From Bacteroidia bacterium (lineage in GTDB: Bacteria; Bacteroidota; Bacteroidia; Flavobacteriales_D; Cryomorphaceae): a DNA stretch of 64,000 nucleotides. Below are positions 27,125-36,074 of the stretch, in pieces (within the stretch, counting starts at the first letter, position 1; each line of letters opens with the position of its first letter). The position numbers and the translations under genes are program-made. Under the pieces are notes generated by a model. That model was not told the DNA's origin and searched no databases. It saw nothing but the letters and a program-made list of their open reading frames with translations. The stretch lies in assembly GCA_030427905.1 (NCBI GenBank), contig JAUICL010000006.1:62001-126000 (forward strand). Direction: 5' to 3'.

Positions 27125-28275
27125 CACCGACTTCATACATAGAAATTAGCGAATCGGCTATTGAAACCAATATCGATTTTATACACCGACTGATTGGCGA
27201 TCAGGTACAATACTCAGCTGTGGTAAAGGGTAATGCCTATGGCCATGGCACCGAAATTTACTGCCCTGTGGCTTACAAGCACGGGGTGCGGCATTTTAGC
27301 GTAGCAAACGCCGAAGAAGCCGTGGTTCTCAAGAAGGCCGTTCCGCAACAAGATGTGACCATTCTGATCATGGGTTTTATCCACGATTCAGACTTAGAGT
27401 GGGCCATCGAAAACGAAATTGAGTTTTACGTCTTTGAGCCATCTCGGCTTGAAGCTGCATTAGCTGCTGCAAGGAAGGTTAGTAAGCCAGCGAGAATCCA
27501 TTTGGAAGTGGAAACGGGAATGAACCGAACGGGGCTTGAGCGAAAGGCATTCAAAAAAGCACTGGAGCTAGTTGAAAAGAACAAGGGTTTGCTCTTAGTC
27601 AAAGGAGTCTGTACTCATTTGGCGGGAGCAGAGAGCATTACCAACTACAAGCGCATTAGGGATCAGCAGAAGAAATTCAAGCGGAGCCTTGAAGTTTTAA
27701 AGAACCACGACTTGGATGAATATCATGTCCATATGGCGAGCTCGGCGGCCACCATACGCTACCCCAAAACCCGATTTGATTTGGTGAGAGTGGGTATCCT
27801 CCAATACGGCTTCTTCCCAACAGAAGAAACGCTGGTGCACTATCTCAACAAGGAGAAGAACTTTGATAACCCATTGAAACGGGTAGTCTCTTGGAAGACT
27901 CAGGTTATGGAGATCAAAACCGTCAAACCTGGTGAGTTTGTGGGCTATGGCACATCTTACTTCGCAAATAAAGCGACCCGCATCGCTATCATTCCGGTGG
28001 GCTACTCATCGGGCTTTAATCGTTCGCTGAGCAATGCCGGAAAAGTCCTAATTCGCGGCAGTCGGCTCGATGTGATTGGTACGGTCAATATGAATATGAT
28101 GGCCGTCGATATCACCAGCTGTCCCGAAGTGGAGAAAGGCGATGAAGTAGTCCTGATTGGCTGTCAGGGCGACCTTGAGATTTCGGTATCTTCGTTTGGA
28201 GATTTCAGCCAGACCATAAACTATGAGTTACTAACCCGATTACCTCAATCTATCCCCCGAATTACAACCAAATAA
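27121..28275 (+). CDS. alr: Alanine racemase-like PLP enzyme
   Basis: 384 residues, starting at a TTG overlapping the amidohydrolase stop (TTGA); no other good in-frame start is near. PLP Lys is K36 in SAVVKGNAYGHG and the catalytic Tyr is Y295 in VGYSSGF, as in alanine racemases. HMASSAATI and MNMMAVDI match the rest of the family. Many Bacteroidota carry their cell-wall alanine racemase fused to MurF, so a free copy in a transporter/amidohydrolase operon may serve amino-acid conversion instead. The symbol marks family membership; substrate specificity is not certain. Confidence 0.85.
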   Translation: MTPTSYIEISESAIETNIDFIHRLIGDQVQYSAVVKGNAYGHGTEIYCPVAYKHGVRHFSVANAEEAVVLKKAVPQQDVTILIMGFIHDSDLEWAIENEIEFYVFEPSRLEAALAAARKVSKPARIHLEVETGMNRTGLERKAFKKALELVEKNKGLLLVKGVCTHLAGAESITNYKRIRDQQKKFKRSLEVLKNHDLDEYHVHMASSAATIRYPKTRFDLVRVGILQYGFFPTEETLVHYLNKEKNFDNPLKRVVSWKTQVMEIKTVKPGEFVGYGTSYFANKATRIAIIPVGYSSGFNRSLSNAGKVLIRGSRLDVIGTVNMNMMAVDITSCPEVEKGDEVVLIGCQGDLEISVSSFGDFSQTINYELLTRLPQSIPRITTK

Positions 28276-28277
28276 CT

Positions 28278-29375
28278 ATGGCTAAACTGGTAATACAAAC
28301 CGATAAAATAAAGAACAACATAAAATACTTGAGTGATTATTTTGATCAGCACGGTATTGAATGGAGTTTGATCACAAAAGTCTTTTCAGGCGATAAAGAA
28401 TTTTTGGAGCATATATTGACCGAAGATGTCATCGAAAAAATCAATTCGGTTGGCGATTCACGACTTACGAGTTTGAAGAATTTGAAGGCGGTAAACCCCA
28501 ATATGCGAACTATTTACATCAAACCGCCGGCTGCGATTTACGCCGATGATGTGGTGCGCTACGCCGATATATCTCTCAATAGCTCGTTTACCACAATCAA
28601 GGCGCTCAATGAAGCAGCGAAGCGGGCAAACAAAACCCACAAAGTCATCATCATGGTTGAGCTTGGGGAGCTACGCGAAGGGGTGAACCGTGAAGACATA
28701 ATCGCCTTTTACCAAAAGGTATTCAATATGTCGAATATTGAGGTGATTGGGATCGGCTCCAACCTAGGCTGCATGTACGGTATTGAACCAACTTACGACA
28801 AGCTACTTCAACTCACATTGTATAAGGAGCTTATCTCTGCCAAGTTCAATAAGAACCTTCCGCTGATTTCGGGTGGTTCGTCTATTACGCTGCCCATGAT
28901 CGAAAGGGAGATGATCCCCAAAGATCTCAATCACTTCAGGGTGGGTGAAGCGGCATTTTTTGGCGTGAGTCCCCTAAAGAATGAGCCTTTTAAGGAGTTG
29001 TCGACTGATACCTTTGAGTTCCACGCCAACATCATCGAGTTGGAAGAGAAAAAGATCGTACCTGAAGGGGTAATTAGCGATGCCAATATCGGGCACACCG
29101 CTGAGTTTGACGAAGAAGATTTTCGAAGTACATCCGTCAAAGCCATACTGGATTTCGGACTTCTCGACGTCGATGAAGCCAATATCGAAGCCTTGGATGA
29201 GTCTTTGAACTTCGTGGGAATTACATCTGATATGTTGGTGGTGGACCTAGGCACCAATACCAATCCCGATGGAACCGACAAGTACAAGATTGGCGATAGC
29301 ATTAAGTTTAAACCCAACTACATGGCCGTAGCTCGACTCCTAAATTCGAAGTTTATCGATAAGGAGTTTGCTTAG
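28278..29375 (+). CDS. Alanine/ornithine racemase family PLP enzyme (Orr-like)
   Basis: 365 residues. The N-terminal alanine-racemase fold has the PLP Lys K34 in LITKVFSG. The later segments GSNLGCMYG, ISGGSSITLPM and RVGEAAFFG match the ornithine racemase/YhfX-type family, which lacks the canonical Tyr of alanine racemase in its usual motif. It begins 2 bases after the alr-like stop codon. Two different racemases side by side suggest that the operon handles more than one amino acid, or a two-step change of stereochemistry. Confidence 0.82.
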   Translation: MAKLVIQTDKIKNNIKYLSDYFDQHGIEWSLITKVFSGDKEFLEHILTEDVIEKINSVGDSRLTSLKNLKAVNPNMRTIYIKPPAAIYADDVVRYADISLNSSFTTIKALNEAAKRANKTHKVIIMVELGELREGVNREDIIAFYQKVFNMSNIEVIGIGSNLGCMYGIEPTYDKLLQLTLYKELISAKFNKNLPLISGGSSITLPMIEREMIPKDLNHFRVGEAAFFGVSPLKNEPFKELSTDTFEFHANIIELEEKKIVPEGVISDANIGHTAEFDEEDFRSTSVKAILDFGLLDVDEANIEALDESLNFVGITSDMLVVDLGTNTNPDGTDKYKIGDSIKFKPNYMAVARLLNSKFIDKEFA

Positions 29376-29485
29376 GTTGTAGTAAGTAGGGGAGTGCTTT
29401 TCTGATTTTGAAGGTGGGGTGTGTGCTATTGCAATCACCCCGTCCCGTTTTGTATATTGTGATCCAGAAGCAGAATTCCAAAACG

Positions 29486-30214
29486 ATGAAAATTCCAACA
29501 ATTGCGGGAATCATAGACAGAAGAATCTTAATCAACTATCAGGTCGATAAAGATGTTCTGGCCAATTATTTGCCTGCTCCTTTTCGTCCGAAACTGGTGA
29601 ATGACAAAGGTGTAGTAGGAATCTGCTTGATTCGCTTGAAGAACATTCGGCCAAAAGGCATGCCTGAAAAACTGGGTGTTTCTTCAGAAAATGGTGCTCA
29701 CCGTATCGCAGTGGAGTGGACAGAAGATGGACGGGTAAAAGAAGGTGTTTTTATTCCGCGCCGTGATACTTCGTCAAAGTTGAATGCGCTTGCGGGTGGG
29801 AGAATTTTTCCCGGAGTTCATCATCATGCTTCTTTTCAAGTTACAGAAGCCGATGGAAGTTATAAAGTAGCGTTTGAAAGTGACGACAACACCTTCCTTT
29901 CGATCACCGCTCAAGAATGTGATGAATGGAATAGCGATAGTGTTTTTGAAAGCCTAGAGTGCGCTTCCGATTTCTTTGAGCAAGGAGCAATTGGATATTC
30001 TCCGAATCATTTGAATGAATCATATGACGGGCTCGAATTGAAAACCATAGAATGGAAAGTGAAACCACTATCCGTTTCGCATGTCCGGTCTAGTTTTTTC
30101 GAAAATGAATCTATATTCCCTAAAGGTTCTGTCAAATTCGATAATGCGCTTCTGATGAAGTCTATTGAGCATGAATGGAAGAGTATAAAGGCAATTGAAA
30201 ACAAAAAACAATGA
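29486..30214 (+). CDS. DUF2071 family protein
   Basis: Start set at the ATG at 29486 (242 residues). The sequence matches DUF2071/YqjF-type proteins: VDKDVLANYLPAPFRPK near the N-terminus, VGICLIRLKNIRPKGMPEKLG, then AVEWTED and VFIPRRDTSS. Function of the family is unknown; it has an acetoacetate-decarboxylase-like fold. No signal peptide. It shares 4 bases (ATGA) with the TPR protein that follows. Confidence 0.85.
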   Translation: MKIPTIAGIIDRRILINYQVDKDVLANYLPAPFRPKLVNDKGVVGICLIRLKNIRPKGMPEKLGVSSENGAHRIAVEWTEDGRVKEGVFIPRRDTSSKLNALAGGRIFPGVHHHASFQVTEADGSYKVAFESDDNTFLSITAQECDEWNSDSVFESLECASDFFEQGAIGYSPNHLNESYDGLELKTIEWKVKPLSVSHVRSSFFENESIFPKGSVKFDNALLMKSIEHEWKSIKAIENKKQ

Positions 30215-31074
30215 AACAACTGACGATACTGTTAATGCTTTTTTTAGGGCTCCAACTGGCTGCTCAGGATGACGTAGATTTTTACCAATTGGGTGGTCAA
30301 TTGGCAAGTGAAGGCAGGTTTGAAGAAGCAATTCTAAATTTTGAAAAAGAGCTTGAAAAAGAGCCGGGTAATTATTTCGCTTGGTTCAATAAGGCACTTT
30401 GTGAGTCATATCTTGGTCGAAATCGGGAGTCTATTAGTGACTTCAGCAAAGCAATAGAACTCAACCCAGAATATCATAAAGCGTATCTCAACCGTGCGTT
30501 GGTAAAGAAGGATATTGCCGATTACGAAGGCGCACTCCTTGATGTAAACAAGTGTTTGGGTATCGTGAGTGATTACCCTGAAGGATTGTTTCACCGGGGG
30601 GTTCTGAATGAGTATTTAATGAAATACGAAGAAGCTTGTGAAGACTTGACGAGAGCTAAACATTTAGGGGTAGAGATTAGAGATCAGATGATCGAAACGG
30701 CATGTTCTGAAGAGAGAGCATCCAATTACGCCAATATTCTAAAGTTAAAGGATCAAGCTGACGACAAGACATACGGTTACTCCGGTGAGAATCCTGTTAA
30801 AGTAGGGACAGGTCTTTTCGGTGGACCATCAAATCAACGTGCCTACCTAAATCTACTCAGAGATTCTCAAGGAATGCCAGTGACCTATGAACGTACTGGG
30901 AGCTGTTGTGATTACAAATCTGAAAATGGGCTTTTTGGAATCGCGAAAACGGATGAGTACGAAGTGACCTATTTGAACAAGAAAGGGAAAAAGAAAAAGG
31001 TAAAACTCTACATTTCATTTTACGACTTTGAAGATCCTAAAGTGCCCGTGGGCTTTAGGACAATTGAAGATTAG
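30211..31074 (+). CDS. Exported TPR protein with a Cys-rich C-terminal domain
   Basis: 287 residues, signal peptide (cleavage near LAAQ). Residues ~25-150 hold about three TPRs (EAILNFEKELEKEPGNYFAWFNKAL, then ESISDFSKAIELNPEYHKAYLNRAL). The C-terminal ~100 residues form a separate conserved Bacteroidota domain: GYSGENPVKVG, GPSNQRAYLNLLR, RTGSCCDYKS, then VTYLNKKGKKKKVKLY. This domain is often found in lipoproteins annotated by an unreliable aldolase name. Role unknown; it sits 4 bases into the DUF2071 gene. Confidence 0.72.
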   Translation: MKQLTILLMLFLGLQLAAQDDVDFYQLGGQLASEGRFEEAILNFEKELEKEPGNYFAWFNKALCESYLGRNRESISDFSKAIELNPEYHKAYLNRALVKKDIADYEGALLDVNKCLGIVSDYPEGLFHRGVLNEYLMKYEEACEDLTRAKHLGVEIRDQMIETACSEERASNYANILKLKDQADDKTYGYSGENPVKVGTGLFGGPSNQRAYLNLLRDSQGMPVTYERTGSCCDYKSENGLFGIAKTDEYEVTYLNKKGKKKKVKLYISFYDFEDPKVPVGFRTIED

Positions 31075-31124
31075 ATTCTCTAGTTCTAGGGTTTAGCTTT
31101 CCCAGATTATTTCTTCAGACCATC

Positions 31125-31601
31125 ATGACTTTAATCCTTGAGGATACAGAACAATTAGAGTTTCAATTGGATTTAATTGAAATTATAGAACCGATCGAAA
31201 ATTTAGTTAAATCTCTTTTTTGGGTTGTGTCTGACCTAGAGTATATGGTGCTTTCAGAAAGTGACAGCCTTTTGATTCCAGAGTTTCGCTCGGATGAACA
31301 ATACATCAAGTTGAAAGGAACCCGGTTAGTTGAAATATTAAAGGAAAATAGAAATCAGTTTGTTTGGGGTGTGTTTTGTGGATCTTTCCATGACCCAGAT
31401 GAGCTTTGCACAGTTCGAATTCCTGTTGCTGACGGAAATGAAAGGATCTGGACTAAGCCTGATGAATTCTTCTTTTCTGATACTGAAATAGAGATCATCT
31501 GCTTCGACAGTTCAGCGACTATTATTCGTTTTAGAAGCCAAGAAATAGAAAAACTGTGGTTAGATAGATTTCCAGATACCAAACAACTCGTTAATCAGTA
31601 A
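31125..31601 (+). CDS. Small cytoplasmic hypothetical protein
   Basis: 158 residues, acidic, no signal peptide or membrane helix. The pattern of alternating short strands and a Trp-rich core (SLFWVVSDLEYMVLSESD, FVWGVFCGSF) resembles SMI1/SUKH-type or immunity-like small folds, but I cannot assign a family. The next gene starts 3 bases after its stop, suggesting co-transcription. Confidence 0.6.
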   Translation: MTLILEDTEQLEFQLDLIEIIEPIENLVKSLFWVVSDLEYMVLSESDSLLIPEFRSDEQYIKLKGTRLVEILKENRNQFVWGVFCGSFHDPDELCTVRIPVADGNERIWTKPDEFFFSDTEIEIICFDSSATIIRFRSQEIEKLWLDRFPDTKQLVNQ

Positions 31602-31604
31602 AGA

Positions 31605-32114
31605 ATGGGAAAATCAAGGTTCTGCTTTATTTTAATTCTGGTATTGGGAATTTTGCCTTCATGTATCACTCCTAGTAGCGATCGACCAAAACAACTGGAT
31701 AAACCTGACATTCAAATTTTAAATGAATTTGGCATAAATGTGAACGGGAGAGTGGTATACCAGTTTTACCAGAAATATGGCTTCACTGATCTGGAAGAAC
31801 AAGTCATTCTAATCATTGAGCCGGATAGCCATTTTGTTTTAGATGCTCACTTACCTTTCGACTCGGTGGATGTTGAAAAAATCAACGTAATCGATATGAG
31901 GAAATTTATTGAAGATGGTCCCATAAACTTTTGGCCGGAAAAACATATCAATGCTGATATAAGACTTGAGTCATTGGAATATGATACACTAGGCGATAAG
32001 TCAGTTTTTCATAGTGTAGGAACGTATAGTATTGTCCAAACAGATTCTGTAGAAACCTTGTATGTACTCGATGAGCAGTCAGGTATGATGTATATTGAAT
32101 CCAAAAGAAACTAG
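31605..32114 (+). CDS. Hypothetical lipoprotein
   Basis: 169 residues with a lipobox LPSC (Cys ~20). The mature part is short beta-strands and charged turns with no recognisable motif. It follows the small hypothetical gene by 3 bases. Likely a periplasmic or outer-membrane lipoprotein of unknown role. Confidence 0.65.
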   Translation: MGKSRFCFILILVLGILPSCITPSSDRPKQLDKPDIQILNEFGINVNGRVVYQFYQKYGFTDLEEQVILIIEPDSHFVLDAHLPFDSVDVEKINVIDMRKFIEDGPINFWPEKHINADIRLESLEYDTLGDKSVFHSVGTYSIVQTDSVETLYVLDEQSGMMYIESKRN

Positions 32115-32134
32115 CTACTCAAAAACATGCAAGC

Positions 32135-32680
32135 ATGGATAAGGAGAGACTAAATGAATTGAGTGAGAAAAGGCGACGACTTCAAGAAGAGATAAAGTTT
32201 AAAGAGAAAAGGGAAGAAGTCGCTAACGAAATTGAGTATCTGGAAGAGATGGGTGAGCCGTTCAAACTTTATTATGTTGCAGAACACTTCAATTGGATTG
32301 TTCAGAACGTCAAGACTCGTAAACGGGATGGATACCGTGGAATTCATGGGGATTTTCAAATTGATGTAGTGGACAGAGAAGCTATCTCTTTTGCTCAAAT
32401 CGAAGACTCAGACTCAGTCCAATTTTCTGAAATTACTCTAGCTCATATTCCAAAAGGTGAGATGCTTGTTGTGTGCCATCAATCAAGGAGTGTTGAGATT
32501 GAGATTTCAGTTCATGCCTTCTTGTCCAAGCCATCTGTATTCTTCTCTACTCCGCAGACATGGGGTCTGGCAATGAATAGACGTTTTATGATTGAGTACC
32601 TGTGGGAACAAGGTGTAATTAGACTGATAAAAATTGATGGATCCACTCCGTCCTTAACCCACTTGTTTGAGATTAATTAA
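32135..32680 (+). CDS. Hypothetical protein with N-terminal coiled coil
   Basis: 181 residues. The first ~45 are a charged helix (LNELSEKRRRLQEEIKFKEK) likely to form a coiled coil; the rest is mixed with several Trp/Tyr and Phe. No signal peptide. It starts 21 bases after the lipoprotein gene and precedes a small membrane protein. Confidence 0.6.
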   Translation: MDKERLNELSEKRRRLQEEIKFKEKREEVANEIEYLEEMGEPFKLYYVAEHFNWIVQNVKTRKRDGYRGIHGDFQIDVVDREAISFAQIEDSDSVQFSEITLAHIPKGEMLVVCHQSRSVEIEISVHAFLSKPSVFFSTPQTWGLAMNRRFMIEYLWEQGVIRLIKIDGSTPSLTHLFEIN

Positions 32681-32717
32681 TCATTCTAATTTTGACGCAT
32701 CTACAGAAGAACACCCC

Positions 32718-32909
32718 ATGAAAAACCCAAAATACGACCTACTCACCATACTCGGAATTACCGCATTCTTGCTTATCACTTATCAATTGGGATGGCTTGA
32801 GAAGTACTACGGATTCGCATTTGTGCCGATGTATGCTTGTTACCAAATCGGGAAGTGGGCACAGCGCCAAACGGAAAAGCCGAAGGAGATGGCAAAGCAA
32901 GTGGAGTAG
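32718..32909 (+). CDS. Small two-helix membrane protein
   Basis: 63 residues from the ATG at 32718 (an earlier start would overlap the previous gene). Two hydrophobic segments at about 7-24 and 30-47 suggest membrane insertion, followed by a basic tail (KWAQRQTEKPKEMAKQ). No family recognised. Confidence 0.55.
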   Translation: MKNPKYDLLTILGITAFLLITYQLGWLEKYYGFAFVPMYACYQIGKWAQRQTEKPKEMAKQVE

Positions 32910-33119
32910 GGTTTGCTTCGGAAATCGCTAGTCATGATTTGATGACCGAATTCAATAGTACGTAGAAAGGTAGATTTCATAAAGTTGAATGATGTTAAGA
33001 GACCACCTTATTGACAAATTAGATATTCACTTTGCCAAATTATTGTTAAGTATTGTAGGTGAATTCCTTTTTACTCTTTGATTTTAGAGTTATATTCAAT
33101 CTTATGGCGCCTTCAACGT

Positions 33120-34619
33120 TCATTGTTGATTCCTTTTATTGTTTGAAGATAACAAGAAGGCGATTTCATCGACAAGTGTATCGAAGTAATTGTATTCATT
33201 ATTGGAAAGGAGAATAATACTTTTGTCAAGTTCTGTCAGTCTAAGGATCATAGTTGAATATCCCGGCCAGCCACCAGTGTGATATTCAGTATTTTGGATT
33301 GATTCACCTGATCTTAGAAAAATTCCAAATCCATAATTGGTCTTAATTCCATTGTCAAGTACATGGTTGGTTACCATTTCTGTAGTGCTTGACTCACTCA
33401 ATATTGTATGATTTTTTAAACCAGAGTTCCATTTCATTAAATCAAGAATGGTAGAACTTACCCCATCGTCTCCCGTAAGTCCATCCATAAACGATACATA
33501 GCGATGGTGTTCTGAGCTATCGGGCAGAATATATTTCTTTTCAGAGTATGAGTAGATATTTCCAATAGCATAGTTTTCTAGGGTATCTCTTGCAATTCGT
33601 CTATGATATACATATGTATGGCTCATATTCAAAGGATCAAATATGTTTTCTTTCAAATATTGCCCATATGTTTGACCTGACAGACGTTCAACTATAAGTG
33701 AGAGAATAATATAACCACTATTAGAGTAGCTGAATCTTTCATTCGGTTCAAACAGCAATTTAGGTTCGTACCGTGCAAATAAGTTTAATATGTCTGAGTT
33801 TGAAACGTATGTGTTCGGATCCCAGTGTTTCATGATGAGCGAAAAATAATCCGGAAGGCCTGAAGTGTGGCAAAGGAGGTTTCGGACCGTAATATTTCTG
33901 TATGGAAATTCAGGGAGAATTTCCTTCACGGTTTGATCGAGACCCACAAGTTTCATTTCTTTTAGCTTCATTATTGCTACTGCGGTGAATTGTTTAGAAC
34001 AGGAGGCGAGAAGGAAAATTGAACTATCATTTAGCGTTTCATTGCTATTAAAATTGAGACTGCCAGAGCTTTTTTTGAATATGATAGAATCGCCTTGTGA
34101 AACAAGAAGAGCACCATTAAACTTGTAAGGCTCTTTTTTATCAATTCGTGATTGCACAATTGAATCTATTTTGTCATGGAGACTTTTTTGGCTAGTAGTA
34201 ATTTGGTTGCGTTTATATGTGAATGTAGGATGTCCAAGTCCTAAGCCTTGTAACTTGCCGTTATCGTTGAAGATAAATCGGAAAAACAACCTTTTAGTTG
34301 ATGCAGTTTGAATTTGAGCTGTAGCACTATACTTTGATGCAAAAAGAATAGTATCTATACATAGCTCGCCGTATTCTTTTAGTAGCGGATCAAATTCTAA
34401 TGCAAGTTTTTTCTTTGGAACAATCATTCTTCCAAGTGGGCCCCATTGTTTTTTTAGCAGTGTATAGTCTTTAGAATTAATTGCTTTGATGGTATTTTCA
34501 ACTGAATTAATGTGGGGTGCGTATTCAGCTTTTTGGCCGAAGCTTATTACGCTTGAGAGAAGTAGAACAATTGAAATTGATAGAACTTTCACTAGACCTT
34601 GATCGATTGTTAAAAACAT
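33120..34619 (-). CDS. Exported beta-lactamase-fold serine hydrolase
   Basis: 499 residues from the ATG at 34619, with a signal peptide (cleavage near VISFGQ). Residues ~35-130 form a DUF3887-like N-terminal domain. The hydrolase domain follows: S206-C-S-K209 (SxxK), Y-S-N in the FSYSNSGY block, and HTGGWPGYS as the third motif. A penicillin-binding/class C beta-lactamase-type esterase or peptidase is likely. It is 10 bases from the AraC-type gene upstream, in the same direction, so the pair is probably one transcript. Confidence 0.85.
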   Translation of the reverse strand: MFLTIDQGLVKVLSISIVLLLSSVISFGQKAEYAPHINSVENTIKAINSKDYTLLKKQWGPLGRMIVPKKKLALEFDPLLKEYGELCIDTILFASKYSATAQIQTASTKRLFFRFIFNDNGKLQGLGLGHPTFTYKRNQITTSQKSLHDKIDSIVQSRIDKKEPYKFNGALLVSQGDSIIFKKSSGSLNFNSNETLNDSSIFLLASCSKQFTAVAIMKLKEMKLVGLDQTVKEILPEFPYRNITVRNLLCHTSGLPDYFSLIMKHWDPNTYVSNSDILNLFARYEPKLLFEPNERFSYSNSGYIILSLIVERLSGQTYGQYLKENIFDPLNMSHTYVYHRRIARDTLENYAIGNIYSYSEKKYILPDSSEHHRYVSFMDGLTGDDGVSSTILDLMKWNSGLKNHTILSESSTTEMVTNHVLDNGIKTNYGFGIFLRSGESIQNTEYHTGGWPGYSTMILRLTELDKSIILLSNNEYNYFDTLVDEIAFLLSSNNKRNQQ

Positions 34620-34629
34620 AAATCTTTTT

Positions 34630-35460
34630 TTATTCAAAGCTGCTATTAATCCATCTTCCAAAATTGGAAAAATCGAAAGTTAACGAGTCATTTAGAAAAT
34701 ATTTTTTAGGTGGGAGACCGACTTTCTTCTTAAAACTGTTGTTAAAGTGAGCTAAATCAAAAAAGCCATTCTCAAACGAAATATCTTGAAGATTAATTGA
34801 TGAGTTTGGTTTGTGGGTATTTAAAATCCTGTCGATTCTTATGATGTCTGCAATTGCTTTTGGTGACCTACCTACTTTTTCTTTGAAAATTGTGCGCAAA
34901 CGAGTCGTTGAGATGTTTAACTGAACTGATAAATCATAAATGTTTACTATTTTCTTAGAATAAATATAATTCATGGCACCAAAGACTCTTTCATCATATT
35001 TATTTTGAATGAGATTACTTAGTACAAATAACTCTATTGCCAGAATAATGTTTGTTTGATCTTTAGAGTTTCTCAGGTTGTCAATTAATCTTTCAACACT
35101 TTCTTTTATGAAAATTAATGATGCGTCCACGCAGACTTCTTTGGTTATGTTTTCCATTTTTTCCTTAACTAAGAGTTGAAAATAATATGGTTTAAAACCG
35201 AAAGAAATTTCTTTATAGTTTGCGCTGTTCTTTATTAAGTCAGGATAATCAATTAGTCCGTAAGTTGAACATAATGGAGATTTTGTCCAACTACCTTTTC
35301 GAAGAATTGAGCTATGTCCACTAAGTAAGACCGAAATTCCTAAGATTCCATTCGGTACCGTGTTATACATTACCACTTTTTCTGAGGATATGACATAAAC
35401 GTCATTCAATACCGTACTTAGTATATTGGAATTATTAAAGTTCAATTTTTGGTAATGCAT
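34630..35460 (-). CDS. AraC-family transcriptional regulator
   Basis: 276 residues. The N-terminal ~150 look like a DUF6597/AraC-binding-type sensor. The C-terminal HTH pair lies at about 170-265: NIYDLSVQLNISTTRLRTIFKEKVGRSPK, then ISFENGFFDLAHFNNSFKKKVGLPPKKY, which keeps the family signature. It is upstream of the serine hydrolase in the same orientation and may be autoregulatory. Confidence 0.88.
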   Translation of the reverse strand: MHYQKLNFNNSNILSTVLNDVYVISSEKVVMYNTVPNGILGISVLLSGHSSILRKGSWTKSPLCSTYGLIDYPDLIKNSANYKEISFGFKPYYFQLLVKEKMENITKEVCVDASLIFIKESVERLIDNLRNSKDQTNIILAIELFVLSNLIQNKYDERVFGAMNYIYSKKIVNIYDLSVQLNISTTRLRTIFKEKVGRSPKAIADIIRIDRILNTHKPNSSINLQDISFENGFFDLAHFNNSFKKKVGLPPKKYFLNDSLTFDFSNFGRWINSSFE

Positions 35461-36074
35461 ACGATGTTTTTTCAGTTGGACTTCAGTAATCCGGCTTTTT
35501 CTTAGGCAGATATTTCTACCGTAGTTTTTTCAATAGTACCCTAGTTTTTAAATAGTTCAATATTACAAATTGATCTCATAGAAAATTATTGAAATGCTTC
35601 GCTTGATTAAAGCAAATGTGTGGAGAAGACTGTGGTGTTTTCACTTTTTAAGATTAGTTTGCACTCAGAACTTTCAATTCAAATGGTCGCTAAGCCAATT
35701 GGGTTTAAGAGAATATCAATTCATGTTTCTCAATGAATACTGGATATAAAAACTGTAAAATCCGGCCTTGTTCACATTTGAATAAGTATTGATAAATCAA
35801 ATTCTAGCTTGAATTACTTCCTTGATAATTTTCAATTCAAAGGGACAATTGAATTTTCGGAAATTAAAGTAGCAAATGATTGTGTTAAAAAGCTCCTAAA
35901 CGATTGAGCTTGTAAAGCTCTTTAATACTCGCATAAGAATAATGATAATCAATGCTGTCCAGATGTTGTCCATGTCATGTCTATGCCTTTTCAGCTTATA
36001 TTTAACTGGGTGCGTTTATACTTGTTGGCTCATTGTGGATCACTTGATCCAGAACTATCTAAATACGAACAATT
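35461..36074. other. AT-rich intergenic region, no gene recognised
   Basis: 614 bases between divergent genes, notably AT-rich with short runs of A and T. I see no convincing coding sequence, hairpin terminator or repeat; both flanking genes would have their promoters here. Confidence 0.5.
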
